Shown here one piece after another: positions 1 to 5,192 of a stretch of 7,243 nt of DNA. A program made the translations under genes and the position numbers. Position 1 is the stretch's first letter. Each line of letters starts with the position of its first letter. The notes beneath the pieces are model-generated. The model did not search any database. It saw only the letters and a list, made by a program, of their open reading frames with translations, and was not told the origin of the DNA. Source of the DNA: an archaeon. Its GTDB lineage: Archaea > Nanobdellota > Nanobdellia > Woesearchaeales > WJKL01. The stretch lies in NCBI GenBank assembly GCA_020056025.1, contig JAGVIO010000042.1, positions 1-7,243 on the forward strand. Reading direction: 5' to 3'.

Positions 1-1
1 A

Positions 2-160
2 TTTGATTACGCATTGATTGTCATCTTAGACGATAAATATTGGGTTAAAGAAATTTGGAAAATACCATATAGGGTAATTAAAAAGCATACAAAAAATTCA
101 ACCTTTCAATTTATGGAACATGTAAAAAGGCTTCCGAATGTAAAGAAAGCTTATCCTTAA
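2..160 (+). CDS. C-terminal fragment of an uncharacterised protein (5' end outside window)
   Basis: An open frame enters from the left edge and ends at TAA 158-160, giving the last 52 residues of a protein. The fragment starts FDYALIVILDDKY, a hydrophobic strand followed by acidic residues, continues with VKEIWKIP, and then becomes strongly basic (VIKKHTKN, HVKRLPNVKK). The pattern 'fDy.liv.ld..y.v.eiWk.P' recalls the last strands of restriction-endonuclease-like or DUF-type proteins that sit in restriction and defence loci. That link is from memory of the pattern only. The frame carries no stop over 52 codons and reads convergently towards the GAPDH gene. The true start, length and function cannot be seen from here. 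I am fairly sure it is coding and not sure of the family. Confidence 0.6.
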   Translation, partial: FDYALIVILDDKYWVKEIWKIPYRVIKKHTKNSTFQFMEHVKRLPNVKKAYP

Positions 161-165
161 TTATT

Positions 166-188
166 ATAAGTTAAAAGCTAAAAATACT
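166..188 (-). terminator. Possible T-tract terminator after the GAPDH gene
   Basis: Read on the minus strand, about 50-70 nt past the GAPDH stop, there is TATTTTTAGCTTTTAACTT, two short T-tracts without a convincing hairpin. Archaeal RNA polymerase can stop at such tracts, so this is a weak candidate. The rest of the 78-nt gap between the two convergent genes (161-238) holds nothing else I can identify. Confidence 0.3.
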
Positions 189-238
189 TCTTCCGTTATT
201 ACCTTTTCAGCAAACTGTTTGTAAATTCAAACCACAAT

Positions 239-1234
239 CTACTTTCCAACAATCTTGATCATATCAACCATTCTGCAGCTATATCCCCATTCATTGTCAT
301 ACCATCCTGCTACTGTAACAAAAGTATCGTTTATGACGCTTGTTGACAATGCATCAAATATAGCTGAGTTTGGATTGTCAATTATATCTGCAGAAACAAT
401 TGGGTCTTCGCAATATTCTACAATACCTTTCAGATTATAATTAGCAACATTCTTGAACAGATTATTAATATCCTGCACTGTTGCTTTTTTCTTCACTTCG
501 CATGTAAATCCTACAAGAGAGCCGTCTGGCACAGGCACTCTCCATGCAACACCGTCTAATTTTCCTTTCAGTTCAGGGATAACTTCAGTAACAGTCTTTG
601 CAGCTCCTGTTGTTGTCGGAATGATAGAGACAGCGGCGCTTCTTGCTCTTCGAAGATCTTTATGTGGTGCATCAACAAGCCTCTGGTCAGCTGTATATGC
701 ATGAGCTGTTATCATATATCCTTTTGCAATTCCAAAATTGTCATTCAATACCTTTACAATAGGAGCAAGGCAGTTTGTAGTGCATGATGCATTGCTGATT
801 ATGTTGTGCTTCTTTGGATCATAAAGATGCTCATTGACTCCTTTGACAACAGTTATATCTGGATTCTTTGCAGGAGCAGATATCAAAACCTTTTTTGCAC
901 CAGCCTTCAGATGCTTTTCAGCCCCTTCTCTGTCTGTGAAAAAGCCAGAGCATTCAGCAACAACATCTATCTTAAGGGCTTTCCATGGCAGTTTCTCAGG
1001 ATCTTTTTCAGAAAGAAACTTTACTGTTTTTCCGTCAATAACAAGATTTCCATCCTTTTCAATAATATGAGCATTAACCCTTTTGTGCACAGAATCATAT
1101 TTCAGAAGATGAACTAATGTCTTTGCATCAGTAAGGTCGTTAACTGCAACCCATTCAATATTTGGGTCATTGATTCCTGCCTGAAGAACCTGCCTGCCTA
1201 TTCGTCCAAAGCCGTTTATAGCTACTCTAACCAT
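239..1234 (-). CDS. gap: Glyceraldehyde-3-phosphate dehydrogenase, bacterial-type (phosphorylating)
   Basis: Cytosolic glycolytic/gluconeogenic enzyme that oxidises glyceraldehyde-3-phosphate to 1,3-bisphosphoglycerate with NAD(P). At 331 aa it has the normal length of the bacterial/eukaryal class, not the distinct archaeal class. The Rossmann motif INGFGRIGR is at residues 6-14. Asp33 (VNDLTD) is the residue that usually favours NAD. The catalytic motif SNASCTTNC places the nucleophile at Cys151, and the base is His178 in TAHAYTADQ. DLRRARSAA and WRVPVPDGS (Arg232) form the substrate phosphate sites, and NEWGYS lies near the end. Two substitutions stand out: Ala189-Pro190 (VDAPHKD) where NAD enzymes usually have Leu-Pro and NADP enzymes Ala-Ser, and RVPVPDGS where many have RVPTPNVS. 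Cofactor preference is therefore open. The ATG at 1234 is backed by GGTGG, five bases upstream. The gene is monocistronic, with its own promoter. Confidence 0.97.
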   Translation of the reverse strand: MVRVAINGFGRIGRQVLQAGINDPNIEWVAVNDLTDAKTLVHLLKYDSVHKRVNAHIIEKDGNLVIDGKTVKFLSEKDPEKLPWKALKIDVVAECSGFFTDREGAEKHLKAGAKKVLISAPAKNPDITVVKGVNEHLYDPKKHNIISNASCTTNCLAPIVKVLNDNFGIAKGYMITAHAYTADQRLVDAPHKDLRRARSAAVSIIPTTTGAAKTVTEVIPELKGKLDGVAWRVPVPDGSLVGFTCEVKKKATVQDINNLFKNVANYNLKGIVEYCEDPIVSADIIDNPNSAIFDALSTSVINDTFVTVAGWYDNEWGYSCRMVDMIKIVGK

Positions 1235-1239
1235 CTAAA

Positions 1240-1248
1240 CCACCTTTT
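1240..1248 (-). promoter_or_regulatory. Shine-Dalgarno site of the GAPDH gene
   Basis: On the minus strand the sequence AAAAGGTGG lies 5 nt before the ATG at 1234. GGTG matches the archaeal anti-SD core (GGAGGTGATC complement). It supports this start and implies a leadered transcript. Confidence 0.65.
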
Positions 1249-1328
1249 GTTTGATATTTAATTAAGATTATATCGGAGATAAGAATATGCTATCCAACCC
1301 CCTTAACATACTGCCTGAATAAAGAGTA

Positions 1329-1346
1329 GTATATATAGCTTTCTTT
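1329..1346 (-). promoter_or_regulatory. Archaeal TATA/BRE promoter of the GAPDH gene
   Basis: The minus strand reads AAAAGAAAGCTATATATACT: a purine-rich BRE-like stretch directly followed by a strong TATA box. Initiation about 25 nt downstream, near 1305, would give a roughly 70-nt leader. A second, weaker AT-rich box (GATATAATC, around 1266-1274) could instead start a much shorter leader. The box sits just past the stop of the upstream same-strand gene, so GAPDH need not depend on read-through. Confidence 0.55.
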
Positions 1347-1381
1347 TCATATAGAGAATATAGAGTATTTTGCAGTTAAAT

Positions 1382-2026
1382 TTAGAATGAAGCTTTTTCT
1401 TCTCCTTGATAGATTTGATGTTGCATATCCCACCACAGATATCTTGCAAGATTGGTGTCTTCTTCTGTTGTTTCGCTGGATAGAAGCTTTTGTATATTAT
1501 CCTTGAACGCCTGTTTTGAACGGCTGCATGCAACTCCTACAGGATTTCCTTTAATCAGCGAGATTATCAGTTCATTAGAGGGTTCCAAAAATAGTTTTGC
1601 TATGTCATCTAATAAAGGCCTTGAAATATTATTGGGCTCATAGACAAATATGAAATCATCATCATAGCTTATATATGCTTCTGCTCCTTCTTCCACACTT
1701 TTTTTGCCTAATTCTTTTGCTGAACAACAGGAAAGAGCATAGACTATTTTCCCTTTAAGGAGTTTTGCATTCGTTAAGGTTATTATTGGCTTATCTCCAT
1801 ATCCGGTTACAGTATCTTCGTTTCCATGCCCGTTCAAAAGAACCAGCCTCGGGTTTTGCTTTGAAAGCATGCTTTCAACATTTTCTTGGGTAACTTTTGT
1901 ATGATAAAGATCCAAAACCTTAATGCCCTTTTCAGAAGCTTTCTCTATTGCCTTAGAACTCCATTTAGAAAGAAAATGTGTAGTGTCATCATGTTCTGGC
2001 CTGGTTATCAAAAGAGTCTTACTCAT
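1382..2026 (-). CDS. Caspase/gingipain-like (clan CD, CHAT/C25-type) putative cysteine protease
   Basis: A 214-aa protein that looks like a stand-alone caspase-haemoglobinase-fold domain. After LVLLNGHGN (residues 61-69) His67 is placed as in the HG motif at the end of a hydrophobic strand. After IVYALSCCSAKELG (94-107) Cys100 is placed as the nucleophile. A third strand, GAEAYISYDDDF (114-125), follows as in CHAT and peptidase C25 relatives, and the tail MQHQIYQGEEKASF resembles the closing 'GD..A' region of that group. No signal peptide or transmembrane helix is visible, so a cytosolic location is likely. It is the last gene of a three-gene cassette: its ATG overlaps the previous stop (ATGA) and is preceded by the SD-like AAAGGTATC. 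Proteases of this fold are often effectors in prokaryotic conflict systems. The fold is inferred from motifs, activity is unproven, and the target is unknown. Confidence 0.75.
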   Translation of the reverse strand: MSKTLLITRPEHDDTTHFLSKWSSKAIEKASEKGIKVLDLYHTKVTQENVESMLSKQNPRLVLLNGHGNEDTVTGYGDKPIITLTNAKLLKGKIVYALSCCSAKELGKKSVEEGAEAYISYDDDFIFVYEPNNISRPLLDDIAKLFLEPSNELIISLIKGNPVGVACSRSKQAFKDNIQKLLSSETTEEDTNLARYLWWDMQHQIYQGEEKASF

Positions 2027-2229
2027 GCAAAGATACCTTTCTTAAAAGAACGCAAGAATTCCAACTCAATCTGGATCATCTTTTTGCCTATTTCGTCTTC
2101 CTTCTTTACCCTTTCTATCAGTTCGTCTCTGCCAAACTCTCCAGCTGAGCCTATAGAAATCTTCTTTGTTGCAGACATTGTCTCCAGCCTGGCAATTACA
2201 ATTTTTTTGACTTCTTCTTCAACGCTCAT
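2023..2229 (-). CDS. Small uncharacterised protein (68 aa), cassette partner of the protease-like gene
   Basis: A 68-aa charged, mostly helical protein. It has an N-terminal helix with VKKIVIARLETM, a short glycine-containing stretch ISIGSAGEFG (residues 24-33), and a helix DELIERVKKEDEIGKKMIQ running into a basic C-terminus. I do not recognise a named domain. The compact sequence is typical of small genes kept next to an effector. The start at 2229 lies 1 nt after the stop of the preceding gene and has an SD-like GAAGGTAATC upstream. Its own stop overlaps the protease-like start as ATGA, so the two products are probably made in coupled amounts. The segment EDEIGKKMIQIELEFL has the same spacing as NTKLGDIILKKL in the preceding small protein, a possible shared motif. 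It could be an adaptor, inhibitor or sensor for the protease. Confidence 0.75.
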   Translation of the reverse strand: MSVEEEVKKIVIARLETMSATKKISIGSAGEFGRDELIERVKKEDEIGKKMIQIELEFLRSFKKGIFA

Positions 2230-2230
2230 T

Positions 2231-2413
2231 TCAGATTACCTTCATCTCAGATAATTTTTTAAGGATTATATCTCCTAGTTTAGTGTTATTTGATATTTCC
2301 AGGTAAGCGACTTCCCATGTTATCGGGCCTTCCTTATCCAAAACAAGCACTATCTCTCTTCTTATATTTATAGGCAGGTTTGCATAAACTTTTAGGAAGC
2401 TTTCTTTGGACAT
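2231..2413 (-). CDS. Small uncharacterised protein (60 aa), first gene of the protease-like cassette
   Basis: A 60-aa protein with an N-terminal helix FLKVYANLPINIRREI, a strand-like IVLVLDKEGPITWEVAYLEI, and a C-terminal helix NTKLGDIILKKLSEMKVI. The 'vYanLP...R.eIvlVldk.pitWevAylEi.n.T.lG..Il..L' pattern looks like a conserved small-protein family that I have the impression of seeing in archaeal and bacterial genomes. I cannot name a function. There is no SD at a sensible distance before the ATG. A TATA-like element about 32 nt upstream points to a leaderless or nearly leaderless message. It leads the cassette, with only 1 nt to the next gene. It is coding judging by conserved-looking composition and operon packing. 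The possibilities are a regulator or an effector-associated adaptor. Confidence 0.75.
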   Translation of the reverse strand: MSKESFLKVYANLPINIRREIVLVLDKEGPITWEVAYLEISNNTKLGDIILKKLSEMKVI

Positions 2414-2437
2414 ATGTTTATATTAATATATCATCTT

Positions 2438-2452
2438 GTTTTTTAAACTTTT
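2438..2452 (-). promoter_or_regulatory. Probable promoter of the three-gene protease-like cassette
   Basis: The minus strand reads AAAAGTTTAAAAAAC, with TTTAAAA centred about 32 nt before the ATG at 2413. With a normal 25-27 nt spacing, transcription would begin within a few bases of the start codon. That agrees with the absence of an SD and separates this cassette from the membrane-protein gene upstream. Confidence 0.45.
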
Positions 2453-2467
2453 GGTTTTTAGGAGATT

Positions 2468-2887
2468 TTAGAAGATATTTCTTTCCATATAATTTAATTG
2501 ATGTTTACCAAATATCCAAAAACAAATAGATAAAACTATTAAAATAAATCCTATTATTATATAAGTCATAAGTAAATTTAATCCAGATTTTATTTGGCCA
2601 GAAAGGTATAAACTAGATATATTCATTATTTCTTTAGAAATATTGATATAGCTATCAAATGCGTTTGATTCATCAATTGAAAGATTATTTGATTTAAACT
2701 CAAGAGAGTTTAAAGATTGCAAGTGGGAATTTGCCAAAGAAAGCATATTATTGGCATCATTATTAATATTAGTTAATATAATGCCTGCTGATGCAAAAAA
2801 TAAACCAGATAATATAGCCATTATTTGAGCTAACACGAACCAAGATTTGGCTTTTTCTATTCCTACTTGTAATTTATCGCCACTCAT
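2468..2887 (-). CDS. Small two-helix membrane protein of unknown function (139 aa)
   Basis: A 139-aa protein with two clear membrane segments: residues 17-39 (FVLAQIMAILSGLFFASAG...) and about 104-126 (LLMTYIIIGFILIVLSICF). Between them lies a 60-70 residue polar, Asn/Ser-rich loop, probably helical (LANSHLQSLNSLEF). No signal-peptidase site or catalytic motif is seen, and I do not recognise the family. The arrangement, with both short ends on one side and one large loop on the other, fits a sensor, anchor or pore-forming partner. The ATG overlaps as ATGA the stop of an orphan frame upstream, so it was probably the second gene of an operon whose first gene is now mostly missing. Codons such as ATA, AAT and TTA dominate more than in the neighbours, hinting at separate origin. 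No other start would keep the first helix complete. Confidence 0.65.
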   Translation of the reverse strand: MSGDKLQVGIEKAKSWFVLAQIMAILSGLFFASAGIILTNINNDANNMLSLANSHLQSLNSLEFKSNNLSIDESNAFDSYINISKEIMNISSLYLSGQIKSGLNLLMTYIIIGFILIVLSICFWIFGKHQLNYMERNIF

Positions 2888-3000
2888 CTCAAACTATCCT
2901 CAATAATCTTCTTTTCTTTAGCAGTTATGCCATACAATTTATAGACTTCTTCCTCTAATGAGAAAAGAAGAGTTTTAATAAGAAATCTTTTTAAACCAAA
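2884..3000 (-). pseudogene. Orphan C-terminal remnant, possibly of a type II restriction-modification methyltransferase
   Basis: Upstream of the membrane-protein gene the minus strand stays open for 48 codons, from after a stop at 3031-3033 to TGA at 2884-2886, with no ATG or GTG. Its end reads LEEEVYKLYGITAKEKKIIE followed by DSLR. This strongly recalls the terminal 'id..Vy.LYgLt.eE..iiE' found at the C-terminus of Eco57I/TaqI-like restriction-methyltransferases, recognised here from pattern memory. The front part (before about 3000) overlaps the promoter and SD of the divergent phosphorylase gene and is probably unrelated sequence. The only late possible start, TTG, would give a 17-aa peptide. 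The best explanation is a gene truncated by deletion, leaving only its tail, still joined by ATGA to the next gene. Confidence 0.5.
2981..2997 (+). promoter_or_regulatory. Promoter of the purine-salvage operon
   Basis: AGAAATCTTTTTAAACC combines a BRE-like purine stretch and a TATA-like box centred near 2993. Initiation about 25 nt on, at roughly 3018, falls just before the SD at 3020-3029, giving a leader of about 15 nt. Confidence 0.5.
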
Positions 3001-3019
3001 ATCTATTTCTCTTGAATCT

Positions 3020-3029
3020 GGGGGTTGAT
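3020..3029 (+). promoter_or_regulatory. Shine-Dalgarno site deciding the phosphorylase start
   Basis: GGGGGTTGAT is close to the ideal archaeal SD (GGAGGTGAT) and ends 3 nt before the ATG at 3033. It shows that ATG 3033, not the in-frame TTG at 3012, is the start. The TTG would lie upstream of the predicted transcript. Confidence 0.7.
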
Positions 3030-3032
3030 ATT

Positions 3033-3782
3033 ATGGTTAAAATAGGAATTATAGGCGGTTCAGGATTGGACAATCCTAATATCCTAAAGAATGCAAAAGA
3101 TATAGATGCAGATACAAAATACGGAAAGCCTTCTTCTCAATTGAAAGTTGGAAAAATAGGCAATGTTGATGTTGTTATATTGGCAAGGCATGGAAGAGAG
3201 CATACAATTCCTCCTACAAATGTCAATTTCAGGGCAAATATTTTGGCTTTGAAAGAAGCAGGCTGCACTCACATAATTGCAACAACAGCAGTTGGCTCTT
3301 TGCGAGAAGAAATTAACAGAGGCCATCTTGTTATTCTCGACCAGTTCATTGACTTCACAAGGCACAGGTTCATAACATTCCATGAAACATTTGAGCCGCA
3401 TAAGCCAGTCCATACTCCAATGGCAGAGCCATTCAACAAGGATTTAAGGGAATTATTGATCAAGACATGCAAAGAGCAGAAGATTTTCTGCCATGAAAAA
3501 GGAACAGTTGTCACAATCGAAGGCCCGAGATTCTCAACAAAAGCAGAATCAAATATGTTCAGATTACTGGGGGCAGATGTTATCAATATGTCAATTGCTC
3601 CTGAAGCAGCTTTGGCAAATGAAGCAGGCATTCCTTATGCAGCAGTGGCAATGTCAACTGACTTCGATTGCTGGAGAGAAGGCGAAGAGCCAGTAACCTG
3701 GGAAGCAATATTGGAAATCTTCAAGGCAAATGTGAGCAAGGTTACAGATTTATTGATAAATGCTATTCCAAAGGTAAAATAA
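3033..3782 (+). CDS. mtnP: S-methyl-5'-thioadenosine (MTA)/purine nucleoside phosphorylase
   Basis: Cytosolic enzyme that cleaves MTA (and possibly adenosine) with phosphate to adenine and the sugar 1-phosphate. At 249 aa from ATG 3033 it matches the trimeric MTAP/PNP family. It shows GGSGL (residues 8-12), ARHGREH (51-57), TTAVGSL (84-90), TIEGPRFST (161-169) and INMS.APEA (185-192). Together these build the phosphate and sugar sites. STDFDCW (208-214) carries Asp210 and Asp212, the acidic pair that recognises the 6-amino group in MTA phosphorylases. Enzymes preferring hypoxanthine/guanine have Asn there, so adenine specificity is expected. It is the first gene of a + strand operon, 7 nt before the next gene and four genes before adenine phosphoribosyltransferase, which would use the adenine it releases. 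Whether MTA or adenosine is the main substrate cannot be settled from sequence. Confidence 0.93.
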   Translation: MVKIGIIGGSGLDNPNILKNAKDIDADTKYGKPSSQLKVGKIGNVDVVILARHGREHTIPPTNVNFRANILALKEAGCTHIIATTAVGSLREEINRGHLVILDQFIDFTRHRFITFHETFEPHKPVHTPMAEPFNKDLRELLIKTCKEQKIFCHEKGTVVTIEGPRFSTKAESNMFRLLGADVINMSIAPEAALANEAGIPYAAVAMSTDFDCWREGEEPVTWEAILEIFKANVSKVTDLLINAIPKVK

Positions 3783-3789
3783 AAACAAA

Positions 3790-4365
3790 ATGAAAATCAT
3801 CCTGGCAACATCATCTCCGTATAGAATTGAAGCAATGAAATTCACAGGCATACCTTTTGAAGCAATAGGCAGTAATATAAACGAATATTTTGAAGGAAGG
3901 CCAAACAAGCCAAGGCTATTAGTCAAGCATTTATCAAAACTTAAAGCAGAGGCTGTTGCAAAGGACTGCATAGATTCTCTTGTTATCGGTATGGACAGCG
4001 TAGGTTATTTTGAAGGAGATATATTGGAAAAGCCAAAATCATATGAAGAAGTATTTGAAAGGCTGAAAGGATTTTCTGGAAGAAGGCATCAATTCTATAC
4101 AGGCGTGACTATGATAAATACAGAAACAAAAAGATTGCTTCAGGATATGGCATTGACAACAGTAAAGTTCAGATACATAACTGAACAAGAAATAGAAACT
4201 TATCTAAAATCTAATTCACAGTACAATACCTATGCATTGGGCTATGACCCTTTGTCGCACTTAAGCTCAACATTTATCTATTCAATAGAAGGCGACCCGC
4301 ACAATCTCCTCAGGGGAATTCCGCTTGCAAGAGTTACTGAAATGATAAGAGAGGCAGAAAAATGA
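3790..4365 (+). CDS. maf: Maf-like nucleoside triphosphate pyrophosphatase
   Basis: A 191-aa Maf/YhdE/YceF-family protein. The family hydrolyses non-canonical or excess nucleoside triphosphates (dTTP/UTP, CTP or modified pyrimidines) to monophosphates, cleaning the nucleotide pool. The opening LATSSPYR (residues 5-12) is the family's 'LAS.SP.R' nucleotide loop. VIGMDSVGYF (65-74) gives Asp69 as the likely catalytic base. LEKPKSYEEV, LKGFSGRRHQFYTGV (92-106) and the late SIEGDPHNLLRGIPLAR (165-181) all match the family order. Length is normal. Variations from standard Maf (DS for DT, GYDPLSHLS for the usual A-G-x-Y-x-I-Q region, RGIPL for GLPL) place it in a divergent subgroup, so its nucleotide preference is uncertain. 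It starts 7 nt after the phosphorylase gene and its stop overlaps the next start as ATGA, so expression is coupled. Confidence 0.85.
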   Translation: MKIILATSSPYRIEAMKFTGIPFEAIGSNINEYFEGRPNKPRLLVKHLSKLKAEAVAKDCIDSLVIGMDSVGYFEGDILEKPKSYEEVFERLKGFSGRRHQFYTGVTMINTETKRLLQDMALTTVKFRYITEQEIETYLKSNSQYNTYALGYDPLSHLSSTFIYSIEGDPHNLLRGIPLARVTEMIREAEK

Positions 4366-4763
4366 AAATCGCAATTGTTGGAAGCATGAATTTTGCTAAG
4401 GAAATGCTAAATATAAAGAAAAAGTTAGAAGAGCAAAAACATATCGTGATTGTGCCAAAAAATATCGAAATGCATGCAAACAATTCGATCAAAATAGAAA
4501 ACATAAAAGAAAAGATTGAAGAGAATCTTATAAGGCATTATTTTGAAGAAATCAAAAATTGGGACAGCATATTAGTCCTAAACAAAGACAAAAACAATAT
4601 TAAAAACTACATCGGAGGAAATTGCCTAATTGAAATGGCTTTTGCCCATGTCTTGAACAAAAAAATATTTTTGCTTAACTCTATTCCAGAGATGACTTAC
4701 AAAGACGAAATTGAGGCAATGCAACCGATAATACTAAATAATAATTTAGAAAAGGTGAAATAA
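4362..4763 (+). CDS. Rossmann-like nucleoside 2-deoxyribosyltransferase / nucleotide N-glycosidase relative
   Basis: A 133-aa single-domain α/β protein. It opens MKIAIVGSMNFAKEM, a strand and glycine turn followed by a helix, then KLEEQKHIVIVP. The second half has NWDSILVLNKDKN (residues 67-78) and the segment IGGNCLIEMAFAHVLNKKIF (84-103). The 'GG...E.afA..l.K.ifll' arrangement is that of nucleoside 2-deoxyribosyltransferases and DNPH1/Rcl N-glycosidases, in which the Glu (here Glu91) attacks the sugar. Fold and active site are inferred. The catalytic Glu fits, but a second acidic residue is less obvious. The gene overlaps the Maf gene by ATGA and touches the next gene, inside a purine-salvage operon. 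Release or exchange of bases from (deoxy)nucleotides is the most economical role. A nucleotide-sensing role is the alternative. Confidence 0.65.
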   Translation: MKIAIVGSMNFAKEMLNIKKKLEEQKHIVIVPKNIEMHANNSIKIENIKEKIEENLIRHYFEEIKNWDSILVLNKDKNNIKNYIGGNCLIEMAFAHVLNKKIFLLNSIPEMTYKDEIEAMQPIILNNNLEKVK

Positions 4764-5186
4764 ATGCCACTCGACCCAAAAACATTAGATTGTATGGTAA
4801 CAGAAGCAGAAGATCATGCAAAAATGCAGATAAGAGAATATGAAAAGTGGATGAGAATTCCTCTTGAAGAGAATATAAATGCAGCAGCAGAAGCTTATTT
4901 GAAATTTGCAGAGATGCTAAAAACAGAATTGCTGAAGAAAAAAGGAGGCATAGATATCCAGAAGATCTATATGAAGATAAATGATTTGAATTCATTCAAA
5001 GCACTTTATGTTGTTCCAAAAACTGATTTGCTTGATGGGAAAGATGTAAAAGCATACGGAAAGAAAAAAGCTCTTGAAAAATTAGCAGGAGAATTGAATT
5101 TAGACTATGCATTTATGGCAAAGCCGATTAATAAGATCTTGTTGCAAATCGACGGATACAGATTGATCTACAAAAACAAAAGGTGA
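4764..5186 (+). CDS. Uncharacterised 140-aa protein of the purine-salvage operon
   Basis: I do not recognise this protein. It is soluble, with a long charged helical N-terminal half (residues 1-70, alanine/glutamate-rich, e.g. NINAAAEAYLKFAEMLKTEL). A more mixed C-terminal half follows, with FKALYVVPKTDLLD and a final strand-like ILLQIDGYRLIYKNKR. No metal site, nucleotide loop or membrane helix is evident. The ATG follows the previous stop with no spacer and is served by an SD (AAAAGGTGA) lying inside the end of the upstream gene. Its own last codons contain the SD of the apt gene. This strict packing between the glycosidase-like protein and APT suggests a role in nucleotide metabolism or as a partner of one of those enzymes, but nothing in the sequence shows a reaction. 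Confidence 0.7.
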   Translation: MPLDPKTLDCMVTEAEDHAKMQIREYEKWMRIPLEENINAAAEAYLKFAEMLKTELLKKKGGIDIQKIYMKINDLNSFKALYVVPKTDLLDGKDVKAYGKKKALEKLAGELNLDYAFMAKPINKILLQIDGYRLIYKNKR

Positions 5187-5192
5187 AATAAA

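Noticed and set aside
453..704. Open frames on the + strand across 255-1117
   Set aside because: They lie antisense to the GAPDH gene, have no family features or initiation signals, and follow from its codon composition.
1303..1533. A 76-codon minus-strand frame running past the end of the protease-like gene
   Set aside because: Mostly inside the protease-like gene in another frame, low-complexity Lys/Ile/Leu-rich, no SD, and it would run through the GAPDH promoter.
1886..2254. 122-codon + strand frame across the cassette
   Set aside because: Antisense to three tightly packed genes whose overlaps and SD sites make sense together. It is a shadow frame rich in Ser/Phe/Ile.
3012..3032. Longer phosphorylase start at an in-frame TTG (adds MNLGVDI)
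   Set aside because: The SD at 3020-3029 lies inside the extension and points to ATG 3033. The predicted transcript starts after the TTG, and the family begins at MVKIGIIGGSG.
3084..3631. Minus-strand frames of 109 and 120 codons
   Set aside because: Antisense to the phosphorylase gene, whose motifs are all in place.
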